This document shows, piece by piece, positions 41,460 through 50,655 of a stretch of 64,000 nt of DNA. Origin of the DNA: Methylocystis rosea. Its GTDB lineage: Bacteria; Pseudomonadota; Alphaproteobacteria; Rhizobiales; Beijerinckiaceae. The translations under genes were made by a program, and so were the position numbers. The stretch's first letter is position 1. Each line of letters starts with the position of its first letter. The stretch covers positions 1,240,001-1,304,000 of the forward strand of contig NZ_CP034086.1 of assembly GCF_003855495.1 (NCBI RefSeq), written 5' to 3'. Under the pieces are notes generated by a model. The model was not told where the DNA came from, did not search any database, and worked only from the letters and a program-made list of their open reading frames with translations.

Positions 41460-41534
41460 TGGAGCGGGCGAAGGGATTCGAACCCTCGACCCCAACCTTG
41501 GCAAGGTTGTGCTCTACCCCTGAGCTACACCCGC
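41460..41534 (-). tRNA. tRNA-Gly(GCC)
   Basis: 75 bases with CCA encoded. Acceptor GCGGGTG / CGCCCGC (one G-T-free wobble region at the last pair), D arm GCTCAGGGGTAGAGC, anticodon stem CAACC / GGTTG with loop TTGCCAA, T arm GAGGG-TTCGAAT-CCCTT. Located 44 bases upstream of ispE on the same strand. Confidence 0.95.
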
Positions 41535-41667
41535 ATCCGTCGCGCCGGCAAAGCAAGTCGCGCAGCCGTCGCGGGCGTCGTTATGCCGGAAACAAATTTG
41601 CTTTGCAACTGGCGCGACGCGCCTGCGTCGACGCTCCGGAAGGGACGGCTCCCGGAGCGTCGCGACG

Positions 41668-41832
41668 TCACTGGATCATGCGCGCCGTGTTGCCGGTTTC
41701 CACCGTGATATTCGCGCTGTCAGGCGAGATCCAATGCGGAACCCAGGTAAGAGCGACGATGACGAAAGCGGTGAAGCCTATCAGATACACGAGGATCTTG
41801 CCGACTTCGCCGTCGTGAACATTAACCGCCAT
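41668..41832 (-). CDS. Small single-pass membrane protein
   Basis: 54 residues from ATG 41832 with GGGAGAGG upstream. One membrane segment, residues ~12-30 (ILVYLIGFTAFVIVALTWV). No family recognised; size is like accessory subunits of respiratory complexes. The longer frame up to 41985 is not supported. Confidence 0.6.
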   Translation of the reverse strand: MAVNVHDGEVGKILVYLIGFTAFVIVALTWVPHWISPDSANITVETGNTARMIQ

Positions 41833-42147
41833 TTGCCTCTCCCATTCTATGTTGTTCGGCTTTCGCCGGAAGGACAGGGACGGCGGCGGATGATGCAGCG
41901 ATGAAAACCGCCGCCGTCCACCAGGACAGCTACAGGGGGACTGCCATGGCTGGGCGTAGTCTGCGAAAACGGTCCGCGGAAACAAGGACCACAGACAGTA
42001 TTTCCGTTGGTCAAATACTTGGTATCATGAAACTTATACTTGCTGGATCCAGGCGTCGCGCGAGACGCTGGAAGCCCTGCCGTTCGGCTTACCCGCGTGC
42101 TATCGACTTTTCAGCCATCGCCATTCGTTCAAGCCGAAGGGGCCGCC
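41833..42147. other. Intergenic region between divergent genes
   Basis: Divergent promoter region for the small membrane protein and the cupin gene. No open frame with good signals; no clear promoter boxes were identified by eye. Confidence 0.4.
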
Positions 42148-42696
42148 ATGTCCGAAGCTCTGAGCTATGAAGAGATCGTCGATCTGCTCGCGCTCGAGCC
42201 CAATGCGACGTGCGGCTTTGTCCGCATCACCTATACGAGCAAGCTGTCCTTGGGCGCGGACGCCTTGCCGGCGCCCTTCGCGCGCAGCGGGCCAGTGGGT
42301 TCAGCGCTCTATTTTTTGGTGACGCCGCACGCGCCGGTTCGGCTGCACCGGATTCGCAACGATCAGCTCTATCATTATTACCTCGGCGATCCGCTGGAGC
42401 TGTTCATGCTCCATGGCGACGGCTCAACCGAGCGCGTGGTGGTCGGACCGGATCTGCGCGCCGGCCAGAGGGTTCAGCTGCTAATTCCCGGCGACACTTT
42501 TCACACGGCGCGGCTTCTGGGCGGCGGACGCTGGTTTTTGGGCGCGAGCACCGAATGGCCAGGCGTCACGCCGCAGGACGTTGAGATCGGCGATCTCGAT
42601 CTACTGGCGTCGAAATATCCTGGCGTAGCGGCCGAGATCCGCTCAATCGCGGCTTCGGTCAAAAGCGTTCCGATACCGGCAGGCCAGCCGCGCTAG
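42148..42696 (+). CDS. Cupin protein of DUF985 type
   Basis: 182 residues from ATG 42148 (the frame is open to 42040). Cupin pattern: ALYFLVTPHAPVRLHRIRND, LYHYYLGDPLELFML, LLIPGDTFHTARLLGGGRWF, GASTEWPGV. DUF985 cupins are small beta-barrel proteins of unknown function; the His residues suggest metal or sugar binding. A single-gene unit, convergent with the IalB-type gene. Confidence 0.8.
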   Translation: MSEALSYEEIVDLLALEPNATCGFVRITYTSKLSLGADALPAPFARSGPVGSALYFLVTPHAPVRLHRIRNDQLYHYYLGDPLELFMLHGDGSTERVVVGPDLRAGQRVQLLIPGDTFHTARLLGGGRWFLGASTEWPGVTPQDVEIGDLDLLASKYPGVAAEIRSIAASVKSVPIPAGQPR

Positions 42697-42699
42697 GAG

Positions 42700-43356
42700 C
42701 TACTTGCATTCCTGCACGGCGCGCGCGAGCGCGTCCGACATTCCCTTGAGGGAATAGCTGTCGGTGGTGCTCGTCCCTTTAGACGAAGCGGCCTTCACGA
42801 TGAGCTTGGCGCCGCCGCGCAGCGCGCCGACAAATTCTTTCTCCCGCGACTGATCCTTCACCCAGGCGTTCGTTCCCTTGGTGATCAGTTCGTAGCTGTC
42901 GCCGTCGATATCGGCGACGGCGGCGGATCCGTCTTTCGTCGCATAACCCAGATTGATCGCGACCTCATTGTGGATATTTTCCGCCGGCCGCGTCGAGATA
43001 AAGATGTAGGCGGTCGCGTCTTTGAGCTTCGCTTTCGGCGTCCGCTCCTTGGGCTGCCCGAGCGCATAGCAGGTTCGGTTGCGCCCGCTTTGGGCGGCGT
43101 AGGCGCCCCATTCTCCGAAGTTTCCGAGCTGTTCCGGCTTGTCCGAGCCTTTGTCCGCCGGCTTCTCGGCCTTCTCGGCTTTCTCGTTCTTGGCCGGCTT
43201 TCGCTTGTTGGCTTTGCCGCTTGCATCCTCGGCCGGAGCGTCTTCCGCGCCCGGCTTGGGCTTCGCTTCGGCAGCGTCAAAAGCGAAAGCGATCGCCAGT
43301 CCGATGGCGGCGACAGCGAGGAGAAGACGGGAGCGCGTGCGAGAATCTCTAAGCAT
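42700..43356 (-). CDS. Invasion-associated locus B (IalB) family protein
   Basis: 218 residues. N-terminal signal peptide (LLLAVAAIGLAIAFAFDAAEA, cut near AEA), then a Lys/Ala/Glu-rich linker (~residues 32-75) and the IalB domain: FGEWGAYAAQSGRNRTCYAL, YIFISTRPAENIHNEVAINL, and a final helix DALARAVQEC. Two cysteines could form the family disulfide. Periplasmic, function unknown outside Bartonella. The Lys-rich linker is longer than usual. Confidence 0.85.
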   Translation of the reverse strand: MLRDSRTRSRLLLAVAAIGLAIAFAFDAAEAKPKPGAEDAPAEDASGKANKRKPAKNEKAEKAEKPADKGSDKPEQLGNFGEWGAYAAQSGRNRTCYALGQPKERTPKAKLKDATAYIFISTRPAENIHNEVAINLGYATKDGSAAVADIDGDSYELITKGTNAWVKDQSREKEFVGALRGGAKLIVKAASSKGTSTTDSYSLKGMSDALARAVQECK

Positions 43357-43431
43357 AGGCTCAGATTTTACCGAGGACAGGGGGCGCGAACAAGAGCTTC
43401 AGCGCATTCTCGCTACGCCGCCGACCGGAGC

Positions 43432-44247
43432 CTAACCCTCTTTTCGAGCCGCCATCAGATAATTGACGTCCGTATCGTGACTTTTTCGCCAGCTCCTGGT
43501 CAGCGGCTGGAAGCTCATCCCGACACGATCAATCTCCCGCATGCCGCCCTGACGCACCCATGAGGAGAGTTCGTCCGGGCGGATGAATTTGTCATGGTTA
43601 TGGGTGCCTTTCGGCACCCAGCCGAGCACATATTCGGCGGCGACGATGGCCAGCAGATAGCTTTTCGTCGTCCGGTCGATCGTCGCCAGAAAGAGGAGCC
43701 CGCCGGGCTTCAGCAGCCGCCCCAGCATGGCCACGAATTCCCGCGGCCCTTCCACATGCTCAATGACTTCGAGCGCCGCCACCGCGTCGAACTGCTCGCC
43801 GGCCGCGGCGAGGTCTTCGGCGGTGATATTGCGATAATCGATGTCCAGCCCGGACGTTTCGGCGTGCCGTTTCGCGATGGCGATGTTGTTGGTCGCGGGG
43901 TCGACCCCGGTCACCTGAGCGCCGAGCTGAGCCAGCGACTCGCTCAATATGCCGCCGCCGCAGCCGATATCCGCGATGCGCACGCCCTCCAGCGGTCGGT
44001 CGCCGGGCGCGTTCAATGCGCCGGCGTCATGTCGGATGAGCCGGCGCACGTGATCGCGGATATAGGCGACTCGGATGGGATTGATCTCGTGGAGAATCCC
44101 CATCTTGCCATTCTTGTCCCACCAGAGCTCGGCCAGGCGGTTGAAACGCGCGACGTCTTCGGGGTCGACGCTGGCGGAGTGGGGAGCGGACTGTTGGGGC
44201 AATAGAAACCTCGCGAAGATGCGGAGAAATATGTGCAAGCTCCTCAT
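43432..44247 (-). CDS. ubiG: Ubiquinone biosynthesis O-methyltransferase
   Basis: Performs both O-methylations of ubiquinone synthesis. SAM-binding motif IADIGCGGGILSESLAQLGA, VTGVDPATNNIAIAKRHAET, then FDAVAALEVIEHVEGPREFV and the UbiG membrane loop FIRPDELSSWVRQGG. 271 residues from ATG 44247; a TTG at 44202 with GAGG six bases upstream would give the more typical 256 residues and may be the true start. Divergent from lysC. Confidence 0.93.
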   Translation of the reverse strand: MRSLHIFLRIFARFLLPQQSAPHSASVDPEDVARFNRLAELWWDKNGKMGILHEINPIRVAYIRDHVRRLIRHDAGALNAPGDRPLEGVRIADIGCGGGILSESLAQLGAQVTGVDPATNNIAIAKRHAETSGLDIDYRNITAEDLAAAGEQFDAVAALEVIEHVEGPREFVAMLGRLLKPGGLLFLATIDRTTKSYLLAIVAAEYVLGWVPKGTHNHDKFIRPDELSSWVRQGGMREIDRVGMSFQPLTRSWRKSHDTDVNYLMAARKEG

Positions 44248-44294
44248 CCTGAGGAGCGCGCGAAGCCCGCGCCTCGAAGGACGAAAGCTTGCGC
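44234..44294. repeat. Palindromic intergenic repeat element
   Basis: TCCTCATCCTGAGGAGCGCG followed by a linker and GCCTCGAAGGACGA is a known type of dispersed intergenic palindrome in Hyphomicrobiales (REP-like), here flanked by GCAAGC / GCTTGC arms. It lies between ubiG and lysC and overlaps the 5' end of the longer ubiG frame, which supports the internal TTG start of ubiG. Confidence 0.65.
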
Positions 44295-44397
44295 ATGATT
44301 CCCTTGGCGGAGCGCTGCCGTTGACAGGTCCGCCGACGCGGACACATATAGCGCCGCTTCCCGCGAGACGCGAGCGCCTCGCCCATTTTCGGTCTCC

Positions 44398-45630
44398 ATG
44401 TCACGCCTGGTTATGAAATTCGGCGGCACCTCGGTCGCCACTGTCGAACGCATCCACAATGTCGCGCGCCATGTGAAGCGCGAGGTGGATGCTGGGCGTG
44501 AGGTTGCTGTGGTGGTCTCGGCGATGGCCGGCAAGACCAATGAGCTTGTCGCCTGGTGCAAGGAGGCGGCGCCGCTTTGCGATCAGCGCGAATATGACGC
44601 CGTCGTCGCCTCGGGAGAACAGGTGACGGCCGGGCTTCTGGCGATGGCGCTGCAGAAGGCGGGGGTGCCCGCCCGCTCCTGGCTCGGCTGGCAGGCGCCG
44701 ATCTACACCAACTGCACGCATGGCGCGGCGCGGATCGAATCGATCGACGGCTCGGGCATCATCGAGGGCCTCAACCGCGGTGAAGTCGCCGTCATAGCCG
44801 GCTTTCAGGGCGTGCACCGAGAAACCGGGCGGATCACGACGCTCGGACGTGGCGGCTCGGACACAAGCGCCGTCGCCATCGCGGCGGCGATCAAGGCCAG
44901 CCGCTGCGACATCTATACGGACGTGGACGGCGTTTACACCACCGATCCGCGCGTCGTGCCGAAGGCGCGGCGCATGGACAAGATCGCTTTTGAAGAGATG
45001 CTGGAAATGGCTTCGCTTGGCGCGAAGGTCCTGCAGGTGCGTTCGGTCGAGGTCGCCATGGTGCACGGCGTGCCGACCTATGTGCGCTCGTCCTTCGACG
45101 ATCCGGAAAATCCGGGGCAGGGGACGTTAATCTGCAACGAGGAGGACATTGTGGAAGCGCAAGTCGTCACAGGCATCGCGTTCTCGCGCGACGAAGCGCA
45201 GATCACGCTTCGCGGCGTCGCCGACAAGCCGGGCGTCGCGGCAGCGGTGTTCATGCCCTTGGCTGAGGCCGGAATCAACGTCGACATGATTGTGCAGGTC
45301 GTCTCCGAGGAGGGCATGACCGACATGACCTTCACCGTAGGAACCGCTGATTACGAGCGCGCCTTTGCGATCATCGAGAAGGTCAAGGATGCGATCGGCT
45401 TCGCGAGCATAACGGGCGAAAAAGACGTCGCGAAGATTTCCGCGATCGGCATTGGCATGCGCAGCCACGCCGGCGTGGCCGCTGAGGCGTTTCGCGCCCT
45501 GTCGCAGAAGGGCGTCAATATTCGCGCCATCACCACGTCCGAGATCAAGTTTTCGGTATTGATCGACGAGGCCTACACCGAACTCGCCGTTCGCACGCTG
45601 CACTCGCTCTACGGCCTCGACGCCGCTTAG
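44398..45630 (+). CDS. lysC: Aspartate kinase
   Basis: First step of the aspartate pathway (Lys, Thr, Met): phosphorylates L-aspartate. 410 residues. Kinase domain begins MSRLVMKFGGTSVATVERIH; LGRGGSDTSAVAIAAAI and DVDGVYTTDPR are substrate/nucleotide motifs. Two ACT domains follow (~residues 265-410: DMIVQVVSEEGMTDMTF and NIRAITTSEIKFSVLID) for feedback regulation by lysine and/or threonine. Normal length. Confidence 0.96.
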   Translation: MSRLVMKFGGTSVATVERIHNVARHVKREVDAGREVAVVVSAMAGKTNELVAWCKEAAPLCDQREYDAVVASGEQVTAGLLAMALQKAGVPARSWLGWQAPIYTNCTHGAARIESIDGSGIIEGLNRGEVAVIAGFQGVHRETGRITTLGRGGSDTSAVAIAAAIKASRCDIYTDVDGVYTTDPRVVPKARRMDKIAFEEMLEMASLGAKVLQVRSVEVAMVHGVPTYVRSSFDDPENPGQGTLICNEEDIVEAQVVTGIAFSRDEAQITLRGVADKPGVAAAVFMPLAEAGINVDMIVQVVSEEGMTDMTFTVGTADYERAFAIIEKVKDAIGFASITGEKDVAKISAIGIGMRSHAGVAAEAFRALSQKGVNIRAITTSEIKFSVLIDEAYTELAVRTLHSLYGLDAA

Positions 45631-45711
45631 GCGAGCAGTATCGCTACGCTTGAAAGCGAGCGTTGCCGCGACATCTACCGCTGCCACAATGGTTCGCGTG
45701 GAGGATGTCCA

Positions 45712-46143
45712 ATGGAAGTTCTTACCAAGAGCGTCGTCGCCGAGACGAAGCTCGATCCGACGGTCGCCAAAGCGGCTCTCGGCCTTGTGCTCGGTTTTCT
45801 TCGCGACAAGGATACGACGGGCAATATGCAGGTAATGATCGCCAAGATGCCGCGCGCTCAAGAGGCGATTGATACAGCTCAGTACACCGGTGACGGCGGG
45901 GTCACGCAGGTCATCGAAGGCATGACAAGCTTTATTGGCCACGGCCGCGCAGATCTGAATATTCTCGCTGGTCAGCTCGAAAAGCTCGGGATCAGTGAAG
46001 CGCAGACCGATGCCTTGGTTCGCCAAGTGGTCAATCGCGCTGAAAATATTCTTGGGGCCGAGGGCGCCGAGAAGATCAAGAGCATTCTGCCCGCGTTGCG
46101 TGAGCGCAGCGACTTGCCGACGGATCTACGCCACTCGGCATAA
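45712..46143 (+). CDS. DUF2267-type small helical protein, copy 1
   Basis: 143 residues. N-terminal motif AKAALGLVLGFLRDKDTTGN parallels ARTAVGLVLGFLQKESRDGA in the gene downstream, so these are tandem paralogues. Entirely helical, no membrane segment. The family (DUF2267/DUF2780-like) has no known function. ATG 45712 has GGAGG about ten bases upstream. Confidence 0.6.
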   Translation: MEVLTKSVVAETKLDPTVAKAALGLVLGFLRDKDTTGNMQVMIAKMPRAQEAIDTAQYTGDGGVTQVIEGMTSFIGHGRADLNILAGQLEKLGISEAQTDALVRQVVNRAENILGAEGAEKIKSILPALRERSDLPTDLRHSA

Positions 46144-46272
46144 CAATTTGACTGACGCGCGCGCCGCGCGCGTCAGCCATCTGGCGGCGTTTAGCGCAAT
46201 TAGAGCGCTTGATTTTCCTCCCTGTCGCGGCGACAGTCTGGCGGTTTTCGGTTTGCGAAGGGGAGGCCTGCA

Positions 46273-46653
46273 ATGGATGAACTGGTGGCGCGCGTCTCGG
46301 CGGCTCTTGGCGTTGACGCAGAGGTCGCCAGGACGGCGGTGGGTCTTGTTCTGGGATTCCTTCAAAAGGAATCGCGTGACGGCGCCGTATCGGAGCTACT
46401 CGATAAGCTTCCCGGCGCCCCTGAGGCGATCCAGTCCGCTGAATCCGTAGGCGGCGGGGGCGGGCTTGGAGGTTTGATGGGCGGCATGGGCGGGCTGATG
46501 GGTCTTGCCGCCAAGCTGAATGGCGCAGGCGTCGATATGAGCCAGATTCCAAAACTGGGCCATGAGATTTTCGGCTACGCCGAAGAGCAAGTCGGGCCGG
46601 AAAAGCTGCGGGAGATCGTCGATTCGATCCCCGGCATCGCGCAGTTCGTTTGA
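46273..46653 (+). CDS. DUF2267-type small helical protein, copy 2
   Basis: 126 residues, paralogous to the preceding gene, with a Gly-rich centre (GGGGGLGGLMGGMGGLMG) that the first copy lacks. C-terminal IFGYAEEQVGPEKLREIVDS followed by IPGIAQFV is typical of the family in alphaproteobacteria. GGGGAGG lies nine bases before ATG. Converges with murJ, 3 bases apart. Confidence 0.65.
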   Translation: MDELVARVSAALGVDAEVARTAVGLVLGFLQKESRDGAVSELLDKLPGAPEAIQSAESVGGGGGLGGLMGGMGGLMGLAAKLNGAGVDMSQIPKLGHEIFGYAEEQVGPEKLREIVDSIPGIAQFV

Positions 46654-46656
46654 TCC

Positions 46657-48186
46657 CTATCGTCTAAGGCTTGCGATCGTCACCCCGCTCGCGCGCAGCG
46701 CCCCGAGAAGGACGCCGGCGTAGACGAGCGCGCCGACGAGCGCGAGCGCGGTGAGCGCGACGAGATTGGCGAGAGCGCCGAAATGCGCGCCGAGCGCCAA
46801 GGCGGATGAACGCCCGAAAATGGCGACAGCGGCGAGAAAGGCGCAGGCGACAAATGTCGCGCCGAGCGTCTTGACGAAAACGGCGTCGAATCGCATTCCT
46901 TCCTGGGCGAGCGCGAGTCCGACGAGCGCGGCGAGGTTGATCCACAATCCGACGGATGTCGCCGTCGCCAGCCCAACCGCCCCGAGCGGGCGAAACAGCA
47001 CGATCTTCAACGCGACATTTGCGGCGAGCGCCGCCAGCGCGATGAGCATCGGCGTTCTTGTGTCGCCGCGCGCCTGAAAACTCGCGCGCGCCGAAGCGAT
47101 CAGCACGAGCGCCATCAGACCGGCGCCATAGGCGGCGAGCACGTCCCCGGCGGCGTAGGCGTCGGCCGCTGAGAATTTGCCGCGCTGGAAGAGCCCGGCG
47201 ACGATCAGTTCGGGAATCGTGTCGAAGGCGATAAAAAATGGCGCCGCCAGCGCGACGGTGAGCGCCATGGTTCGGCTCTGCGCGTGATGCGCGCCCGCCT
47301 CATCGCCCGCCGCGAGCCGGCGGCTCATTTCGGGCAGCAGCACCGTGCCGGCGGCGATGCCGATGACTCCGACGGGAAGCTGATACAGCCGCTCCGCATA
47401 AGAAATCGACGAGACGCCTCCATCGGGAAGCATCGATGAGAGAATTGTGTCGGCGAGCACGGCGATCTGCGGACTGGCCGAACCGATGATCGCCGGCCCC
47501 AGGCGAATGAAGAAATCCCGCACGCGCGCCCAATGCGGCTTGCGTAACCGCTGCAGGACGCCGATACGCCGCGCCTGCCACATCAACAGCCCGAGCTCCA
47601 GAACGCCTGAGATGGTGATGCCCCAACTCGCCGCATAGCCGGCGTTTGGAAAAAGGAAGGCGACGGCGAGCGCCGCCATCACGGAGAAATTCATCAGGTT
47701 GGGCGCGAATGCGGGAAGCGCGAAGCGGCCGCGCGCGTTCAGGGCGCCCATGTGCAAGACGAAGAGCGTGATGAAAAGCAGATAGGGGAAGGTGATGCGC
47801 GTCAGATTGACGGCCAGCTCGAATTTTTCCGGCCGGTCGTCGAGTCCCGGCGCGAGCAGCGAGACGAATTGGGGCGTCAGCGTCCAGACGATGGCGAGCA
47901 ATATGATCTGCGAGGCAAGGAGCAGCGTGTACACTTCTCCGGCGAATTCCTCGGCCGCCGCGTCGCCCTTCTGCTCGATCGCCATCGAATAAGATGGAAC
48001 GAAAGCCGCGTTGAACGCGCCTTCGCCAAAGATCGCGCGAAAGCTGTTAGGCAGCCGCTGGGCGATGAAGAAGGCGTCCGAGACAGCGCCGGCGCCCATG
48101 ATCGCCGACTGCATGGCGAGCGACAGAAAGCCCGTCACGCGCGAGAGCAGGGTGAAGCCGCCAACCGAGAGCAGATTGCGAATCAT
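46657..48186 (-). CDS. murJ: Lipid II flippase MurJ
   Basis: 509-residue inner-membrane protein of the MOP superfamily that flips lipid II to the periplasm for cell wall synthesis. About 14 hydrophobic helices. N terminus LLSVGGFTLLSRVTGFLSLA, then GAGAVSDAFFIAQRLPNSFRAIF and EGAFNAAFVPSY (family signature with the conserved Arg and Asp). Normal length. Confidence 0.95.
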   Translation of the reverse strand: MIRNLLSVGGFTLLSRVTGFLSLAMQSAIMGAGAVSDAFFIAQRLPNSFRAIFGEGAFNAAFVPSYSMAIEQKGDAAAEEFAGEVYTLLLASQIILLAIVWTLTPQFVSLLAPGLDDRPEKFELAVNLTRITFPYLLFITLFVLHMGALNARGRFALPAFAPNLMNFSVMAALAVAFLFPNAGYAASWGITISGVLELGLLMWQARRIGVLQRLRKPHWARVRDFFIRLGPAIIGSASPQIAVLADTILSSMLPDGGVSSISYAERLYQLPVGVIGIAAGTVLLPEMSRRLAAGDEAGAHHAQSRTMALTVALAAPFFIAFDTIPELIVAGLFQRGKFSAADAYAAGDVLAAYGAGLMALVLIASARASFQARGDTRTPMLIALAALAANVALKIVLFRPLGAVGLATATSVGLWINLAALVGLALAQEGMRFDAVFVKTLGATFVACAFLAAVAIFGRSSALALGAHFGALANLVALTALALVGALVYAGVLLGALRASGVTIASLRR

Positions 48187-48227
48187 CGCAATCGTCCTAT
48201 CAGGATTCGGTTAAGCCTGCGCTCCCG

Positions 48228-48641
48228 TCAGTGCTGCGGGCAGTGCAGGGAGTATCCGCCGGCGATCGTGGCAAGCTCGTCGCCTTCGCCCCGCGACCAG
48301 CGAATGTTGGCGCTGCGTCGGCATTTGTCGGAAATGTCGGCTCGGCGCTCATATGTGGCGACATCCTGATCCGCATCGACCGTGAATCCGTCGTCGCGCA
48401 GTTCATCAATGAGATCGTCGACTTCCGTCGAACCCACGTGAAAGCGTTGGGCGAGCCGCGCCTGGAAGACCCGCTGATCGGCCTCGGTTTTCGATTCGGG
48501 GAGGCCGTCGAGCAGGGTCGGCAGGGCGGGGGCCGCCACGAAGCGCCACATGCGGACGCCGAAGGCGGCGAATAGCGCAATCAGGGCCGCGGCGATCAAG
48601 AGGTTTCTGCCGCGCAATGGCGAACGGCGCTCGGTGTTCAT
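48228..48641 (-). CDS. Hypothetical membrane-anchored protein
   Basis: 137 residues from ATG 48641 (48686 possible). One N-terminal membrane segment, residues ~13-33 (LLIAAALIALFAAFGVRMWR), then a soluble part (QRFHVGSTEVDDLIDELRDD ... CPQH). Downstream of the glycosyltransferase on the same strand. Confidence 0.55.
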   Translation of the reverse strand: MNTERRSPLRGRNLLIAAALIALFAAFGVRMWRFVAAPALPTLLDGLPESKTEADQRVFQARLAQRFHVGSTEVDDLIDELRDDGFTVDADQDVATYERRADISDKCRRSANIRWSRGEGDELATIAGGYSLHCPQH

Positions 48642-48718
48642 GGATTCACGCCTCGTCCCTTCGTGCCGTCGCAGCGCGTGACGCATCTGTGAAAGCCCGC
48701 TTTCAGTTTGTCGACGCC

Positions 48719-49681
48719 CTAGTCGCCCGCTTTGCTGTTGGTTACTTCGTTCTCGCCCAGCCTCTCGGCGACGAGATAGAGCGGCCTTCCCTTTACCTCA
48801 TTGAAGATGCGGGCGACATACTCGCCGAGCACGCCAAGCGAAATCAGCTGAACGCCGGAGAAGAAGGCGATCGAGACCACCAGAGTGGGAAAACCCGGCG
48901 TGTCCACGCCAAAAACCATGGTGCGGGCCCAATAGTAGACGGCCATCGCGATCGCGAAGGCGGAAATCGCTAGGCCTACATAGGTCCACACCTTGAGCGG
49001 AATCGACGAAAAGGACATCAGCCCGTCGAGCGCAAATCGCGCAAGCCGAAAGAAATTAAATTTTGACGTTCCGCCAGCGCGGTCTTCGACGAAGAAGGGA
49101 ACGCCGATCGATTTGAATCCGATCCAGGCGAAGAGGCCCTTATTGAAGCGCGCGCGCTCGCGCATCGACAGCAGCGCGTCGACCGCCCGCCGGTCGAGAA
49201 GGCGGAAGTCGCCGGCGCCTGGCGGCAGGCGCACATCGCCAAAGTCCTCCAGCAAACGGTAAAAAACATGCGTGAACGCCGCGCGCAGCTTGGGATCGGT
49301 CGCTCGGTCGATGCGCTCTCCGTAGACGTTCTTGTAGCCTTCCCGCCACTTCTCGATGAACAGCGGGATGACTTCCGGCGGGTGTTGCAGGTCGGCGTCC
49401 ATGATGACGACCGCGCGTCCCAGCGTATCGTCAAGCCCGGCGACGATCGCCACCTCCTTGCCGAAGTTGCGGGAAAGCGACAGGGCGCGAAAGCGCGGCT
49501 CCTCGACGCAGAGGTCGCGCAATATCTCCAGACTCTCGTCGCTGGAGCCGTCATCGACGAAGATCGCTTCATAGGAGACGTCGCATGCGTCGACGGCCGG
49601 AGCGAGTCTGGCCGCGAGAGAGCGAAGATTTTGCGCTTCGTTGAAGACGGGGATCACGAGCGATATATCGGGCCTGTTCAT
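48719..49681 (-). CDS. GT2 glycosyltransferase of the bactoprenol glucosyltransferase/ArnC type
   Basis: 320 residues. GT-A domain: ISLVIPVFNEAQNLRSLAAR, VDDGSSDESLEI, and DADLQHPPEVIP with the D-x-D metal site; YGERIDRATDPKLRAAFTHV follows as in GtrB-like enzymes. Two C-terminal membrane helices (~residues 235-300) anchor it. Such enzymes load a sugar on undecaprenyl or dolichyl phosphate. The ChbG/HpnK gene is divergent, 89 bases away, and may share a glycolipid pathway. Confidence 0.85.
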   Translation of the reverse strand: MNRPDISLVIPVFNEAQNLRSLAARLAPAVDACDVSYEAIFVDDGSSDESLEILRDLCVEEPRFRALSLSRNFGKEVAIVAGLDDTLGRAVVIMDADLQHPPEVIPLFIEKWREGYKNVYGERIDRATDPKLRAAFTHVFYRLLEDFGDVRLPPGAGDFRLLDRRAVDALLSMRERARFNKGLFAWIGFKSIGVPFFVEDRAGGTSKFNFFRLARFALDGLMSFSSIPLKVWTYVGLAISAFAIAMAVYYWARTMVFGVDTPGFPTLVVSIAFFSGVQLISLGVLGEYVARIFNEVKGRPLYLVAERLGENEVTNSKAGD

Positions 49682-49770
49682 GGCGGCGTTTAAACCAATA
49701 TTTATAGGCGGAGCATAGGATTAACGGGCGCAGCATAGGCGAAGTCGTCGGGCGGCGCAGGGAGCAGGCT

Positions 49771-50655
49771 ATGGTTGAAAACCAGATTGTTGCGGTTTGC
49801 GCGGACGATTACAGCCTGTCTTATGGGGTGAGCGCCGGCATTTTGGAAGCGCTCGACGCGGGGAGGCTCACTGCGGTTTCGGCTTTGGTGAATGGCCCCC
49901 GCTGGCCCGCCATGGGGCTAGAGCTGTCTCGCCGCGGGCGAAACGCGGACGTTGGCCTGCATTTCAATCTCACCCTCGGGCGGCCTCTTTCGTCCATGCC
50001 GCAGTTCGCGCCCAATGGAGAGTTTCCCCCGCTTTCCAAAGTTGTCCAGATGGCTTTCGGCCGGCGGTTGCCAATGGACGAGATTCGCACAGAGATCGAT
50101 CGTCAGTTCGACCGCTTCGAAGCGGTGATCGACCGCCCGCCGGACCATGTCGACGGCCACCAGCACATACACGTCCTTCCCGGCATCAGGACGGCGCTGC
50201 TTGACGCGATGGAGGCGCGAAAGCTTGGCGGCCGGGCCTGGGTTCGCGACGCCGGGGATGGCTTACACCGCATTCTCGTGCGCGGAGCCAATGCCCGCAA
50301 GGCGCTCTCTGCGCTCTCGTTGGCCGGCGGCTTTCGCCGGGAGGTGCGCCAGCGCGGCTTCGGCGTCAACGATGGCTTCGCCGGATTCTCGAATTTCCAT
50401 CCGAGCTTCGATTACGCGAAGATCTTTCAGAGCTACCTTCGAGCGCCCGGCAGCAGACATCTCATCATGTGCCATCCTGGCCATGTGGACGAAGAGCTTC
50501 GAAGGCTCGATCCGGTGACGATCACGCGCGAGCAGGAGCTTGCTTTCCTGCTGTCGACTCGACTGCCGGAGATGCTGGAGAAGCGCGGCCTGCGTTTGGG
50601 TCGTCTATCGCAGGCGAACCGGAACCTAAGCGCCGAGCAAACGGCGGCTCAGTAG
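49771..50655 (+). CDS. ChbG/HpnK-family carbohydrate deacetylase
   Basis: 294 residues, YdjC-like fold. Metal-binding motifs: VCADDYSLSYG (D-D pair), DVGLHFNLTLG, and DHVDGHQHIHVLPGI. ChbG deacetylates chitobiose-type sugars and HpnK is linked to hopanoid synthesis. No hopanoid cluster is in view, so substrate cannot be fixed; the divergent GT2 gene suggests glycan or glycolipid modification. GGGAGCAGG precedes ATG. Confidence 0.85.
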   Translation: MVENQIVAVCADDYSLSYGVSAGILEALDAGRLTAVSALVNGPRWPAMGLELSRRGRNADVGLHFNLTLGRPLSSMPQFAPNGEFPPLSKVVQMAFGRRLPMDEIRTEIDRQFDRFEAVIDRPPDHVDGHQHIHVLPGIRTALLDAMEARKLGGRAWVRDAGDGLHRILVRGANARKALSALSLAGGFRREVRQRGFGVNDGFAGFSNFHPSFDYAKIFQSYLRAPGSRHLIMCHPGHVDEELRRLDPVTITREQELAFLLSTRLPEMLEKRGLRLGRLSQANRNLSAEQTAAQ